Part shown: positions 27,512-36,062 of the stretch, piece by piece
How positions within the stretch are numbered: position 1 is the stretch's first letter
Layout: each line of letters opens with the position of its first letter
From: Salinimonas chungwhensis DSM 16280
GTDB taxonomy: Bacteria; Pseudomonadota; Gammaproteobacteria; Enterobacterales; Alteromonadaceae
Reading direction: 5' to 3'
Assembly (NCBI RefSeq): GCF_000378185.1
Contig: NZ_KB899378.1
Span: 124,001 to 188,000, forward strand
DNA length: 64,000 nucleotides
Position numbers and translations under genes: made by a program
Notes under the pieces: generated by a model
Databases searched by the model: none
Told to the model about the DNA's origin: nothing
What the model saw: the letters and a program-made list of their open reading frames with translations, nothing else

Positions 27512-28270
27512 TTACTCTGTCATTGCCACTGGCAGCATCAGCATATCCGGCGCCAGTTGTTTCTTAGCCATTCTCAGGCCTTTGGTTACCTGGGTGCGAT
27601 AGCTGCTATCCAGCTCTTCCCACTGACGGGTTTGCTTATTCCAAACGCCCTGCTTACTGGCATCCCGGGTCTGGTATATCAGCGCTGTGCGACCCAGACG
27701 TAAAAATTCAACATCGCGCTCTGCGCCATCTATTTCGAGAATGCCGTTGTACGCTTCCATTGTCCGGCCGTACTCCATCTCTACCTGATAGGCTTCCATA
27801 ACCCGGCGGAACTTTTCCGAGGCGGCAACATCAGCCCGGTCCATCAGATTTTTCAGGTCTGTTACACGATTTGCACGTTCTTCAGCAAGAAACGGCACAT
27901 CGAGCTCGATAAACTGCTCAAGCCCTTCAATCATGCGAATCATCAGCGGTGTAATCTGCCGCTCAATCACCGATACTTCGTCGATTGAATCATTCAGATC
28001 AGTCATTTCCTGCTTTTGGTTTTCGATTTGTTTGCGCAGCTGGGCGTTATAAACTTCCAGGCCCTCAATTTCCTTATTCAGCGTTTTGAACTGCTGCAGC
28101 TTGCTGTCGATCTGGTTGGTGATTTTATTGATCTGTTCCTGGGACTGTGCTGCCGATTCATTGATCTTTGCAGCCTCGTCCACCACGGGTTTCAAGACTT
28201 CATCATCTTGCGCCAACGCACTGGATGCCAGCATGGCACTTGCCAGTAGCAAGGAGTTGAAAAGCTTCAT
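27512..28270 (-). CDS. DUF3450-family periplasmic coiled-coil protein
   Basis: A 252-residue protein with a signal peptide (about 1-20, cleaved after ALA). A long coiled coil follows (about 35-105), then the DUF3450 core with the WNKQTRQWEELDSSYR region near the C-terminus. It is the first gene of the TonB2-type operon. DUF3450 genes are typical companions of ttpC-exbB2-exbD2-tonB2 in Vibrio, Shewanella and Alteromonas relatives; the protein presumably interacts with TtpC in the periplasm, but its function is not established. A Pho-box-like sequence lies about 75 bp upstream. Confidence 0.88.
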   Translation of the reverse strand: MKLFNSLLLASAMLASSALAQDDEVLKPVVDEAAKINESAAQSQEQINKITNQIDSKLQQFKTLNKEIEGLEVYNAQLRKQIENQKQEMTDLNDSIDEVSVIERQITPLMIRMIEGLEQFIELDVPFLAEERANRVTDLKNLMDRADVAASEKFRRVMEAYQVEMEYGRTMEAYNGILEIDGAERDVEFLRLGRTALIYQTRDASKQGVWNKQTRQWEELDSSYRTQVTKGLRMAKKQLAPDMLMLPVAMTE

Positions 28271-28329
28271 ACACTCAAACCTTTTAATTTAGAAATCGGT
28301 ACGCACCGACCAGAATAGAAACTGCGCGT

Positions 28330-28363
28330 AGGATAGGAGTTTTCTGTGACAGTTTTATTACAT
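28330..28363 (-). promoter_or_regulatory. Pho box and -10 element before the TonB2-type operon
   Basis: On the minus strand ATGTAAT-AAAA-CTGTCAC (28346-28363) resembles the PhoB site (two CTGTCAT-like 7-mers, 4 bp apart). Ten bp further is TATCCT (28330-28335), the position expected for the -10 box of a PhoB-dependent promoter that lacks a -35 box. The 18-bp site differs from that upstream of phoB at one base. Confidence 0.72.
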
Positions 28364-28404
28364 GCCTGCCATATATATAAGTGGATTTATATTCGTTTAG
28401 CGGA

Positions 28405-28431
28405 TAAAAAAAGAGCCGCATTTAGCGGCTC
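28405..28431 (-). terminator. Terminator after the TonB-dependent receptor
   Basis: GAGCCGC (28413-28419) and GCGGCTC (28425-28431) pair over a 5-nt loop; on the minus strand seven T residues follow. It separates the receptor transcript from the downstream Pho-box promoter. Confidence 0.9.
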
Positions 28432-28441
28432 AAAAAAGGAT

Positions 28442-31198
28442 TTAGAAGGTGTAACTGTAGCTGAGTCCAAACTCAACACCGCGTTCTTCTCGTAACAAAT
28501 CAAGACCTTCCTGGTCTATGCGTTTTTCCTGATCCAGCAGGTTTTTCACGCTAAATTTAATCTGTGAATTAAAGTCAGGATAATAGGAGTAGGTAAAGTC
28601 CACAGAATGGAATGTTTGTTCCTCTGCATCTTCATTACCCCGGGTACCCGGCACGATAATCCGCGGACCAAACGCATTGTAAACCAGTGTCGCTGAATGC
28701 TCACCGTTAGGAGAGTCATAGCCCATCTGCAGGTTGAGTACCCACTCAGAATGCCCTACCAGACGACGAACATTATTAGTCACGATATTTGATGCACTGG
28801 TGGCATCAAGCGCATCAAGTAACTGACGCTCGAACAAACTGGTGCGATCATCATCGGCGGCGCCAATGACTACTTCTGAGTCAGATACAGTCACGTTACC
28901 GGTGACAAAAAAGTCGACCAGACGCGAATCGACAAAGCTCAGGTCCTGCAGAAACTCAAACTCCACACCATAAAGTTCGCCAGTGTCACCATTGGCTGTC
29001 AGGAGGTTGGGCGCAGCGCCACCCACTGTACCAAGCTCAACCAGCTCAATGGGGTTTTCAATATCTTTGTAGAAGATAGCAGCGGACAGGTTATTACCCG
29101 CTTCGCGATACCACTCCCAGCGAAAATCCGCATTGCGCAGTTTAGAGCTTCTCAGCAGCGGCGATCCCCGCACCAAAAACTCAGTTAGCGGATCAATAAA
29201 GAAGGTGGTACTGATATCCCGTAAATCCGGTCGAATAGTGGATTCACTGATGTTAAACCTGAACTGCATCTCATCGTCCATGATGTAAGTCATAGCCAGA
29301 GAAGGGAAGAAATCATCTTCCTGAAATGCTAACTGCGCAATTTCCTCGCTATTTACGGAGAACGAGTTGGCATGTGCCTCAAAGGGTACTGAGATTTGAC
29401 GAAAATCTTCATAGCGCACACCACCAGAGAACCGCCATTTATTATTAATAAAGGCATCTGCCATCAGATAGTACGCATCTATTTTAGTGCCGGCGGCATA
29501 CTCGTCACCATCAGCCATATTGGACTGCAAGATTCCCGCTCCAGTGGCACTGTCATAAAATTCATCACTGGCCAGTTGTTCGGGTGAGAAAATGTCGTCT
29601 ATCTGATCTCCAAACTGTGCATCATCAGCAATAGCACGGTGAGGAACCTGAATAGTAATATTTTCTGCTTTACGGGCTTTTTCAAAAAAGTCCGCGCCGG
29701 CTTTAATCTCAAGATCTACGCCATCGAACATTACTGGATAGCCAAGGTTCCAGCCCCAGGTCTCAGACGCATCACGCAAGTCCTGATACTGTCGATCGAC
29801 ATTGGTAGCCGAAACATCCTGCAGTTGCTGTGACAGAAATTCGCCATCTTCGAGGTTCTGCTGATAAGTCAGCGAGAGTCCGCCTGGCGCTTCACGGCCC
29901 GCGCGACTGCTACCGGCATACCAGTCAAAGTACATAAAATCCAGTTCCGGAAAATTATGGGTACCTTTAATCTGACTTGAGGTCATGCGGCGTTCTTCAA
30001 ACAGCATATCCACACGCTCAAGTTCCCGCGTGCCGATAATAGTTTCGTTTACATCGATAAAGTCACGTACCCGGACGCGATCGTTCATGTCGTGCAAAAT
30101 AACATTGGTAATTTCAAGGCGATGGTTACTGTTGTATTCATAACCCACGTTGAACATTCCGCTCCAGCTTACACTCTGCTCGGTTTCGATACCGTCGTAG
30201 GACTGACCAAAGCATTTTCCGTCAGACGTATCTCTGTCGGACAACGATGAACAGCCATTGGTCCCCAGGTTAGTTCCCTGTCGCTCACGCCCCACATCCC
30301 ATTCATTTTCGTAAGAGATAGTAGACAGAAACCCGAATTCACCAATATCAGTAACAAACCGGTTTCCCAGGGTGGCGCCAATATCAAAATCAGGATCGAC
30401 ATCTTTAGCGTCCGGGCCGATATCCCAGAACATTGAACCGAGCATTTCTTTGCGTTGTTCAAGGGTAAGCGGATAGGAGCCAGAACCCTCGATACCGTCA
30501 TCTGACTGCGCCTGCTCCAGATTGCTACTAATAATCGCCGGCAGCGCACGAGTACCGTCATCACGGCCGGTCCAGTCATCACCACCACCACCGTAGAAGA
30601 ATCCTTCAGTGGAGTTATTGGTGTTGTAGTCAACGCCGCCTGATACCTTAAATACAAATTCTGAAGGTATAGATTTAGTCCGGATGTTAACGTTGCCGCC
30701 ACCGAAATGAGCCGGCATATCCGGCGAGAACGATTTCTGAACGTTTAAGCTTTCAATGATATCCGAAGGAAATAAATCCAGTGGCACAACTGACCGTGTC
30801 GGATCGGGGCTGGGCACGCCCATCCCGTTCAGCTGGGTGCTGGAATAACGCTCACCCAGACCACGTACGTAAATAAATTTACCGTCTACCAGTGTTAGGC
30901 CGGTTACCCGGCGCAGTGCTGCAGCCGCATCACCGTCGCCGGTACGGGCGATCTGGTCAGCGCCTAGTATATCAGCCACAAACGCCTGATTCTGACGCTC
31001 CTGCAAAACCGCAGCAGCAGTACCTTTAAGGCGAGTTCCTGTGGCAACAACTTCCTCAATGACCTCCTGTTCGTCGGCCTGAGTCTGGCCTTCCTGAGCA
31101 AGTGCTGCCGCAGAGGTAAGTGTGCCCGCCATTAAGGCTATGCTAACCGCTGTGCATAGCTTCGATTTCGATGGCATCGAACGGCTTTTATAAATCAT
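28442..31198 (-). CDS. TonB-dependent receptor of the phosphate-linked cluster
   Basis: This large outer-membrane receptor of 918 residues has a signal peptide ending AALAQ (about 1-35), TonB box VIEEVVATGTR, a plug domain (RRVTGLTLVDGKFIYVRGLG, then PHFGGGNVNIRTK-like sequence) and a barrel ending FGLSYSYTF. GGAG lies 10 nt before the ATG at 31198. It follows the duplicated lipoprotein gene by 104 bp containing a hairpin without a U-run, so both are probably cotranscribed from the Pho-box promoter at 34.1 kb. Downstream is the TonB2-type operon with its own Pho box. This context suggests uptake of a phosphorus-containing substrate; the sequence itself does not identify a ligand and shows no siderophore- or B12-receptor signature that I recognise. 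Confidence 0.87.
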   Translation of the reverse strand: MIYKSRSMPSKSKLCTAVSIALMAGTLTSAAALAQEGQTQADEQEVIEEVVATGTRLKGTAAAVLQERQNQAFVADILGADQIARTGDGDAAAALRRVTGLTLVDGKFIYVRGLGERYSSTQLNGMGVPSPDPTRSVVPLDLFPSDIIESLNVQKSFSPDMPAHFGGGNVNIRTKSIPSEFVFKVSGGVDYNTNNSTEGFFYGGGGDDWTGRDDGTRALPAIISSNLEQAQSDDGIEGSGSYPLTLEQRKEMLGSMFWDIGPDAKDVDPDFDIGATLGNRFVTDIGEFGFLSTISYENEWDVGRERQGTNLGTNGCSSLSDRDTSDGKCFGQSYDGIETEQSVSWSGMFNVGYEYNSNHRLEITNVILHDMNDRVRVRDFIDVNETIIGTRELERVDMLFEERRMTSSQIKGTHNFPELDFMYFDWYAGSSRAGREAPGGLSLTYQQNLEDGEFLSQQLQDVSATNVDRQYQDLRDASETWGWNLGYPVMFDGVDLEIKAGADFFEKARKAENITIQVPHRAIADDAQFGDQIDDIFSPEQLASDEFYDSATGAGILQSNMADGDEYAAGTKIDAYYLMADAFINNKWRFSGGVRYEDFRQISVPFEAHANSFSVNSEEIAQLAFQEDDFFPSLAMTYIMDDEMQFRFNISESTIRPDLRDISTTFFIDPLTEFLVRGSPLLRSSKLRNADFRWEWYREAGNNLSAAIFYKDIENPIELVELGTVGGAAPNLLTANGDTGELYGVEFEFLQDLSFVDSRLVDFFVTGNVTVSDSEVVIGAADDDRTSLFERQLLDALDATSASNIVTNNVRRLVGHSEWVLNLQMGYDSPNGEHSATLVYNAFGPRIIVPGTRGNEDAEEQTFHSVDFTYSYYPDFNSQIKFSVKNLLDQEKRIDQEGLDLLREERGVEFGLSYSYTF

Positions 31199-31246
31199 GC
31201 TAAAAAAACTCCGTTAGGGCTTTATCTGGAATAGAGTGCTTCTAAT

Positions 31247-31276
31247 AGCTTAGGCGCCGAATCAGGCGCCTAAGCT
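31247..31276 (-). other. Intercistronic hairpin between lipoprotein and receptor genes
   Basis: AGCTTAGGCGCC (31247-31258) and GGCGCCTAAGCT (31265-31276) form a perfect 12-bp stem with a 6-nt loop. In the direction of transcription no U-run follows, so it may cause partial termination or protect the upstream message, giving more lipoprotein than receptor. Confidence 0.6.
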
Positions 31277-31302
31277 TTATTACTAAGTGGCTACGCCAAG
31301 TC

Positions 31303-34098
31303 TTATTCCAGACCGACAGTTACCCAGCCTTCTGTCCAGTCGTCTTCAGCATCCATTGCGCCAATGAAGTCAGTAGCTTCAAAGTAGCTGCCTTCACCTG
31401 ACAAATCCGCACCGCCATTCAGTAGCACAGAGCCTTCAGCAGGTTGATAGCCATTGTCTGCCAGACCCAGGCCGTCCTGGGCCAGAACAGTATTACCCTC
31501 TTGTCCTTCGAACCAGGCTTGGGTAAAGCCTTCACTGCCTTCGTCATCGCTAAAGTTATTACCTTCGGCACATGCAACCACTGAGTGGGTCATGCTCAGC
31601 TCACCGGCATCAGCATTAGCACGAGACTCATCACCATTAACACGCAGACAGTTGGCATAGCCATCTGGCCCGGTGATAACAAAGTTAGCCAGGGTTCCGG
31701 CTGTACCTGCCCGCAAACGCACGCCGTTGGCATCAGCAGCACCAATGATGGTCACGTTAGCCACTGTAGGATTCGTCAACGGGGTTGCTGCTGCGTCAAA
31801 TTCACTGTTATCAGACTCAAACGCATTGTCGCCGTCGGCAGCATCCTGTTTGATAAGGACATACTGTGCGTTACCAGTCCAACCGAATGACCAGTCAAAA
31901 GAGTCATCACCGTTATCGGTCAGAACAACGTGTTTCACACTGACTGTGCCACCGAAAAACTCAATGCCATCGTCAAGGTTCTGGTGAACGTGGATATAGT
32001 CAACTTCAGTCCCTGAACCGACACCTGCAAAGCTGATTCCATTGAGCTCATCACCGTTGCCCAGTGTACGGCCTGCATGTTTAACTGCTACGTAGTTAAG
32101 CACACCGGAATTATCTTCTGGCATGTCCCCGCCGAACTGACCCGCATCACCTTCTGCAGAAACTCCACAGTTACTCAGCTCATCTTCGGTAGTTTCACCC
32201 ACCTGGTCACCACATGAGTTAGCTGGTGCACGACCAAGCAGTACCAGACCGCCCCATTGGCCAATACCGGTTTCCTGGCCCGTAACATCCTGAACTGAGG
32301 TCATTACGATAGGCATTGAACGACTACCCAGTGCATGTAGCTGAGAGCCGCGACGTATAACCAGGAAGTCCTCTCCGGCCTGACCTATTAACGTCGTGCC
32401 TTTTTGAATATACATAGTGGCAGAGTTTTCATTATCACCACCTACTGCCGTACGGCCTGTCAGCACCCAATGGGCATCGTTGGTCAGTGTTACATCTGAC
32501 GTAAAGGTCGTATCTTCAGCAATCTGATACACCGGCTTGTCAGTTATCGACGGGAAGTCCGCCGAAACATCTGTTGCCAGGTTCTGCTCAAGGGCATTAT
32601 CAATATCTGTAGGGAAACCATCACCAACGCCGAACGTCCAGCCTTCCATCCAGTTATTTGTACCGTCAAATGCACCGACATACTGCGCTGCGTCAAAGCT
32701 GTCGTTAAGCGCAGAAGCATCGCCACCACTACTTAAAAGAACCGAGCCGGAAGCTGGCGTGTAGCCATCTTCACTCAAGCCAAGATCAGCAGGTGCTACA
32801 GTCTGGTTGCCATCCTGTCCTTCAAACCAGGCCTGTGTGAAACCCTCACTACCCTCGTCATCGCTGAAGTTATTGCCATCAGTACATGCAACCACTGAGT
32901 GGGTCATGCTCAGCTCACCGGCATCCGCATTGGCACGGGACTCATCACCGTTGACCCGCAGACAGTTTGCGTAGGATTCAGGGCCGGTAACAACCAGGTT
33001 GATGATATTACCGGCCGTGCCGGCACGCAGACGTACACCGTTGGCATCTTCTGCACCTACAATTGTAACGTTAGCAATCTGCGGCTTGGTTAGCGGTGTC
33101 GCTGCAGCATCAAATTCGCTGTTATCCGCTTCAATAGCATTGTCACCATCTTCGCTGCTTTGTTCGATATACACATACTGGGCAGCACCGGTCCAGCCAA
33201 ATGACCAGTCTAAAGAGTCATCGCCAATTTCTGTTAATACAACGTGGCTCACATCCACGGTACCCCCAAAGAACTCAATACCGTCATCAAGATTCTGGTG
33301 AACCTGGATGTGGTCAACTGTGGTGCCTGAACCCACACCGGCAAAGCTGATACCGTTTAGCTCATCACCGTTGCCCAGGGTACGGCCCGCATGTTTAACC
33401 ACAACATATTGCAGGGTACCTGAGTTGTCTTCTGGCATGTTGCCACCAAATTGACCCGCATCGCCTTCGGCAGAAACACCACAGTTATTCAGCTCGTCTT
33501 CGGTGGTTTCACCCACCTGGTCACCGCACGAGTTAGCCGGTGCACGGCCGAGTAATACTACCCCACCCCATTGACCGATGTCTGTTTCCTGGCCGGTAAC
33601 ATCCTGTACTGATGTCATAATGATAGGCGCTTCGGCTGTACCTGTTGCTTCAATTTGTGAGCCGCGACGCACCACCAGGAAGTCTTCCCCGGCCTGACCA
33701 AAAATGGTGGTTCCCGCTTCGATATACAAAGTCGCAGAATTTTCGTTGTCACCGCCAACGGCTGTTCGACCGCTTAATACCCAGTGCGCATCAGAAGTCA
33801 GAGTCGCATCTTCATTGAACTCAATATCTTCCTGAAGCTGATAAACCGGTTTGTCCGTGATGGCAGGAAAGTCAGCCGATACATCGGTTGCCAGTCCCTG
33901 AGTAAATGCAGACTCGGGGCCCGTCGGTGTCGGTGTGGGTGTTGGAGAAGGAGTTGGCGTTGGTGTCGGAGAAGGATTATTTATTGTGTCGCCTTCATTG
34001 GTTACGTCACCTTCACTTATATTAATATCGCCGCCACAGCCTGCTAATACCAGGGCACTGGCAATCGCAGATGCTTTGAATAGATGCTTGATAGCCAT
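31303..34098 (-). CDS. Duplicated surface lipoprotein paired with the TonB receptor
   Basis: This 931-residue lipoprotein has lipobox ALVLAGC with Cys21, an acidic segment, and a Pro-Thr-Ser-Pro linker (about 42-62). Two tandem copies of one domain of about 430 residues follow (about 69-500 and 507-931, period 438). Both copies contain GRTAVGGDNENSAT, GEDFLV, IGQWGG, GRAPANSCGDQVGE, DDGIEFFGGTV and an aspartate-rich end. The repeating strand pattern and many Asp/Asn/Gly turns suggest a right-handed beta-helix-like, possibly calcium-binding fold. Similar proteins occur near TonB receptors in marine bacteria, but I know no proven function. I chose the ATG at 34098 (GGAG upstream, lipoprotein signal follows); the open frame begins 66 bp earlier. 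A Pho box lies 60 bp upstream. A substrate-capture role beside the receptor is inferred. Confidence 0.8.
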   Translation of the reverse strand: MAIKHLFKASAIASALVLAGCGGDINISEGDVTNEGDTINNPSPTPTPTPSPTPTPTPTGPESAFTQGLATDVSADFPAITDKPVYQLQEDIEFNEDATLTSDAHWVLSGRTAVGGDNENSATLYIEAGTTIFGQAGEDFLVVRRGSQIEATGTAEAPIIMTSVQDVTGQETDIGQWGGVVLLGRAPANSCGDQVGETTEDELNNCGVSAEGDAGQFGGNMPEDNSGTLQYVVVKHAGRTLGNGDELNGISFAGVGSGTTVDHIQVHQNLDDGIEFFGGTVDVSHVVLTEIGDDSLDWSFGWTGAAQYVYIEQSSEDGDNAIEADNSEFDAAATPLTKPQIANVTIVGAEDANGVRLRAGTAGNIINLVVTGPESYANCLRVNGDESRANADAGELSMTHSVVACTDGNNFSDDEGSEGFTQAWFEGQDGNQTVAPADLGLSEDGYTPASGSVLLSSGGDASALNDSFDAAQYVGAFDGTNNWMEGWTFGVGDGFPTDIDNALEQNLATDVSADFPSITDKPVYQIAEDTTFTSDVTLTNDAHWVLTGRTAVGGDNENSATMYIQKGTTLIGQAGEDFLVIRRGSQLHALGSRSMPIVMTSVQDVTGQETGIGQWGGLVLLGRAPANSCGDQVGETTEDELSNCGVSAEGDAGQFGGDMPEDNSGVLNYVAVKHAGRTLGNGDELNGISFAGVGSGTEVDYIHVHQNLDDGIEFFGGTVSVKHVVLTDNGDDSFDWSFGWTGNAQYVLIKQDAADGDNAFESDNSEFDAAATPLTNPTVANVTIIGAADANGVRLRAGTAGTLANFVITGPDGYANCLRVNGDESRANADAGELSMTHSVVACAEGNNFSDDEGSEGFTQAWFEGQEGNTVLAQDGLGLADNGYQPAEGSVLLNGGADLSGEGSYFEATDFIGAMDAEDDWTEGWVTVGLE

Positions 34099-34141
34099 TC
34101 GTTTCTCCGTAAAGACTATGTATTTGTAAAAAGACAGGAGA

Positions 34142-34175
34142 AGCCTACATGCGCTTGATGACATTTTTGTTACAT
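34142..34175 (-). promoter_or_regulatory. Pho box and -10 element before the surface lipoprotein gene
   Basis: On the minus strand ATGTAAC-AAAA-ATGTCAT (34158-34175) has two CTGTCAT-like 7-mers separated by four A. A TAGGCT hexamer follows after exactly 10 bp (34142-34147). The same geometry occurs before phoB and before the TonB2-type operon. The repeats are less perfect than in the other two sites. Confidence 0.65.
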
Positions 34176-34285
34176 TAGTTTTGGTGTAACAAAAGTTTTA
34201 TATTTGGCAGTGAACTTTTTAGGAGGTGTATTTTTCTTTTTATAAATCAGTGCTTTAAGGTTTTTCAAATAAGATAGAAGAGACG

Positions 34286-35095
34286 TTAGCAGGGCGTTCT
34301 GAACCACTTGGTAATAACCGTTTTCTCGCCATTTATGACAGGATGCGCCTGATGAAGCGTGGCGGTATTCACATTCCCGTCCAGATCCAGATTGTTCCAA
34401 AACAGCGCCCGGCCCGGCTGCGGCGAAAAGCGCTTACCAATATGCAAAAATTCAGTATCCCCGCCTTCTTCAACGACATTGAGATACACCATGCAGGTCC
34501 AGGTGCGCTGACCTGACTCTGCAGCAAAACGTCTGTATTCAGAAGTGGCAGGCTCGAAATAATCGGTGTGCGCCTTAAACGCTTGCCCCGGGGCATAATG
34601 TTGGGCCTGAATCGGCTCACCCACCCCAAAATCCGGACCAAATAAACTCTGGATCCGTTTATCTGCCAAATCTGTTAAGGCCTGATCAACCTGGGACAGA
34701 TCACAGGTGGAAGAGGTTCGAAATGACTGTGAAGTTCCTGAACTGACAGTTGAAATGTCTGACGGACGAAGATGTTGTTTGATTACAGAACATAGCTGCG
34801 CGCATTCATCCTGGCTAAACACCTCATCCATCTGATACAGCTGAAGTGTCGGGGTACTGAAACTGACCAGTGAACTCTGAGGATGCTGTATTACAGATGG
34901 TCGGGCCAGCGCCGAAAAATAGCGGCTGTCGTATGGGTAAGCAAAATCGTCCGGCAAGTTTCCGGCCAGCAAGGGGCGAATCAGCGAATCTGAAAAGCCT
35001 TCTTTTATAAGCGTGTGATGAAGTGTCGTCGCGGGCACGCCGCGTAAGAGGTTTTCAACGATCCAACGCTTCCAGTTACCAGGCAGTTTAGTCAT
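34286..35095 (-). CDS. Prolyl-4-hydroxylase-like 2-oxoglutarate/Fe(II) dioxygenase
   Basis: This 269-residue protein has no signal peptide. The C-terminal half is a P4H-type double-stranded beta-helix: iron ligands in the HTD motif (FKAHTDYFEP) and in the later TLHQAHPV, with the 2-oxoglutarate-binding lysine in GEKTVITKWFR. The CMVYLNVVEEGGDTEF strand lies between them. The N-terminal ~90 residues are a helical region not recognised. It overlaps the PstS-like gene by 8 bp, so it is the last gene of the phoB-phoR-pstS-like run. The substrate could be a protein proline or another small target. Its linkage to phosphate genes is unusual and unexplained; the fold assignment is firm. Confidence 0.85.
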   Translation of the reverse strand: MTKLPGNWKRWIVENLLRGVPATTLHHTLIKEGFSDSLIRPLLAGNLPDDFAYPYDSRYFSALARPSVIQHPQSSLVSFSTPTLQLYQMDEVFSQDECAQLCSVIKQHLRPSDISTVSSGTSQSFRTSSTCDLSQVDQALTDLADKRIQSLFGPDFGVGEPIQAQHYAPGQAFKAHTDYFEPATSEYRRFAAESGQRTWTCMVYLNVVEEGGDTEFLHIGKRFSPQPGRALFWNNLDLDGNVNTATLHQAHPVINGEKTVITKWFRTPC

Positions 35096-36062
35096 ATTGC
35101 GCCCCCCCGATTAACCTTCGCTGGCGCAGCAGTACATCGTCGCGAACCGGAAAATAGCCGTCTTTCTGAACCTGTTGCTGGCCTTGTTTGGATAGAATAA
35201 ACCGTAGAAATTCTCGTTCTAACTTTGGTAAAGGCTCGCCGGGGGCTTTATTAATCACCAGATACAAAAAACGGGCGTAGGGGTATGTCTCGTCACGGAC
35301 CGTGTCCAGGGTAAGCGGAATCAGAGTATCTGTTGAGCTGCCAATCGGCAGAGCACGCACGCCCGCTGTTTTATAGCCGTAGGCTGCGTATCCCATGCCA
35401 TTGCGGCTGGTCGCCACAGACAGGACCACCGAAGCCGAGCCAGGCTGTTCGTTCACCGTCGCCCTGAAGTCACCGTCGCACAACGCCATCACTTTGAACA
35501 ATCCATAGGTACCTGACACAGAGTTACGCCCAAACAAGCGTATCGGTGAATCGCTAATGCCGGTGTTGACCCCCAGTTGATGCCATTTTGTGATGGGCTC
35601 AGCCCCACCACAAAAGCGGGTATGTGAAAAAATAGCATCCACTTGCTGTAACGTAAGCCCATGCAATGGGTTTCTGCGTTCGACAAAGATCGCGATTGCA
35701 TCCATCGCCACCCGCAACACCGTAGGAGGATAGCCATGCTCGCGCACAAACTCACGAATTTCGCTGGGTTTAAGTGCCCGGCTCATAGGCCCAAGCGTAG
35801 CGGTACCTTCAGTAAGAGCGGGCGGCGCGGTAGAGGACCCGGAGGCCTGTATCTGAAACTTTACCTGCGGATAGAGGGTTTTAAATTCCTGCGACCAGAA
35901 AGCCATCAAATTAGCCAGCGTGTCTGAACCCACTGACGTGATTTTGCCGGCGACGCCAGGCTGGCGGGTATATTCGGGCACGCGATCGGCTTTTGTTTCG
36001 CGTTCAGCAAATGCGTTGCCTGCTATGAGGCACAAGAAAATAATCGATAAAATGGCTCGCAT
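35088..36062 (-). CDS. PstS-like phosphate-binding periplasmic protein
   Basis: This 324-residue periplasmic binding protein has a signal peptide (about 1-19, ending NAFA). The phosphate-binding family motifs are present: TSVGSDTLANLMAFW, QIQASGSSTAPPAL, GPMSRAL, and GRNSVSGTYGLFK. Its ATG overlaps the phoR stop codon by one base (TAATG), which shows translational coupling. No pstC, pstA, pstB or phoU gene is in the window, so it either delivers phosphate to a transporter encoded elsewhere or acts as a sensor component for PhoR; both are inference. It overlaps the hydroxylase gene downstream by 8 bp. Confidence 0.87.
   Translation of the reverse strand: MRAILSIIFLCLIAGNAFAERETKADRVPEYTRQPGVAGKITSVGSDTLANLMAFWSQEFKTLYPQVKFQIQASGSSTAPPALTEGTATLGPMSRALKPSEIREFVREHGYPPTVLRVAMDAIAIFVERRNPLHGLTLQQVDAIFSHTRFCGGAEPITKWHQLGVNTGISDSPIRLFGRNSVSGTYGLFKVMALCDGDFRATVNEQPGSASVVLSVATSRNGMGYAAYGYKTAGVRALPIGSSTDTLIPLTLDTVRDETYPYARFLYLVINKAPGEPLPKLEREFLRFILSKQGQQQVQKDGYFPVRDDVLLRQRRLIGGAQYD

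Noticed and set aside
23240-28270. The ExbB-like genes as tolQ or motA
   Set aside because: The order DUF3450-ttpC-exbB-exbD-tonB-TPR and the presence of a TonB C-terminal domain fit TonB2; no tolA, tolB, pal or flagellar genes are present.
31303-34098. Long DNA repeat as a mobile or assembly-derived duplication
   Set aside because: The two copies are in frame, have diverged at many positions and form one lipoprotein, so they are an old internal domain duplication.
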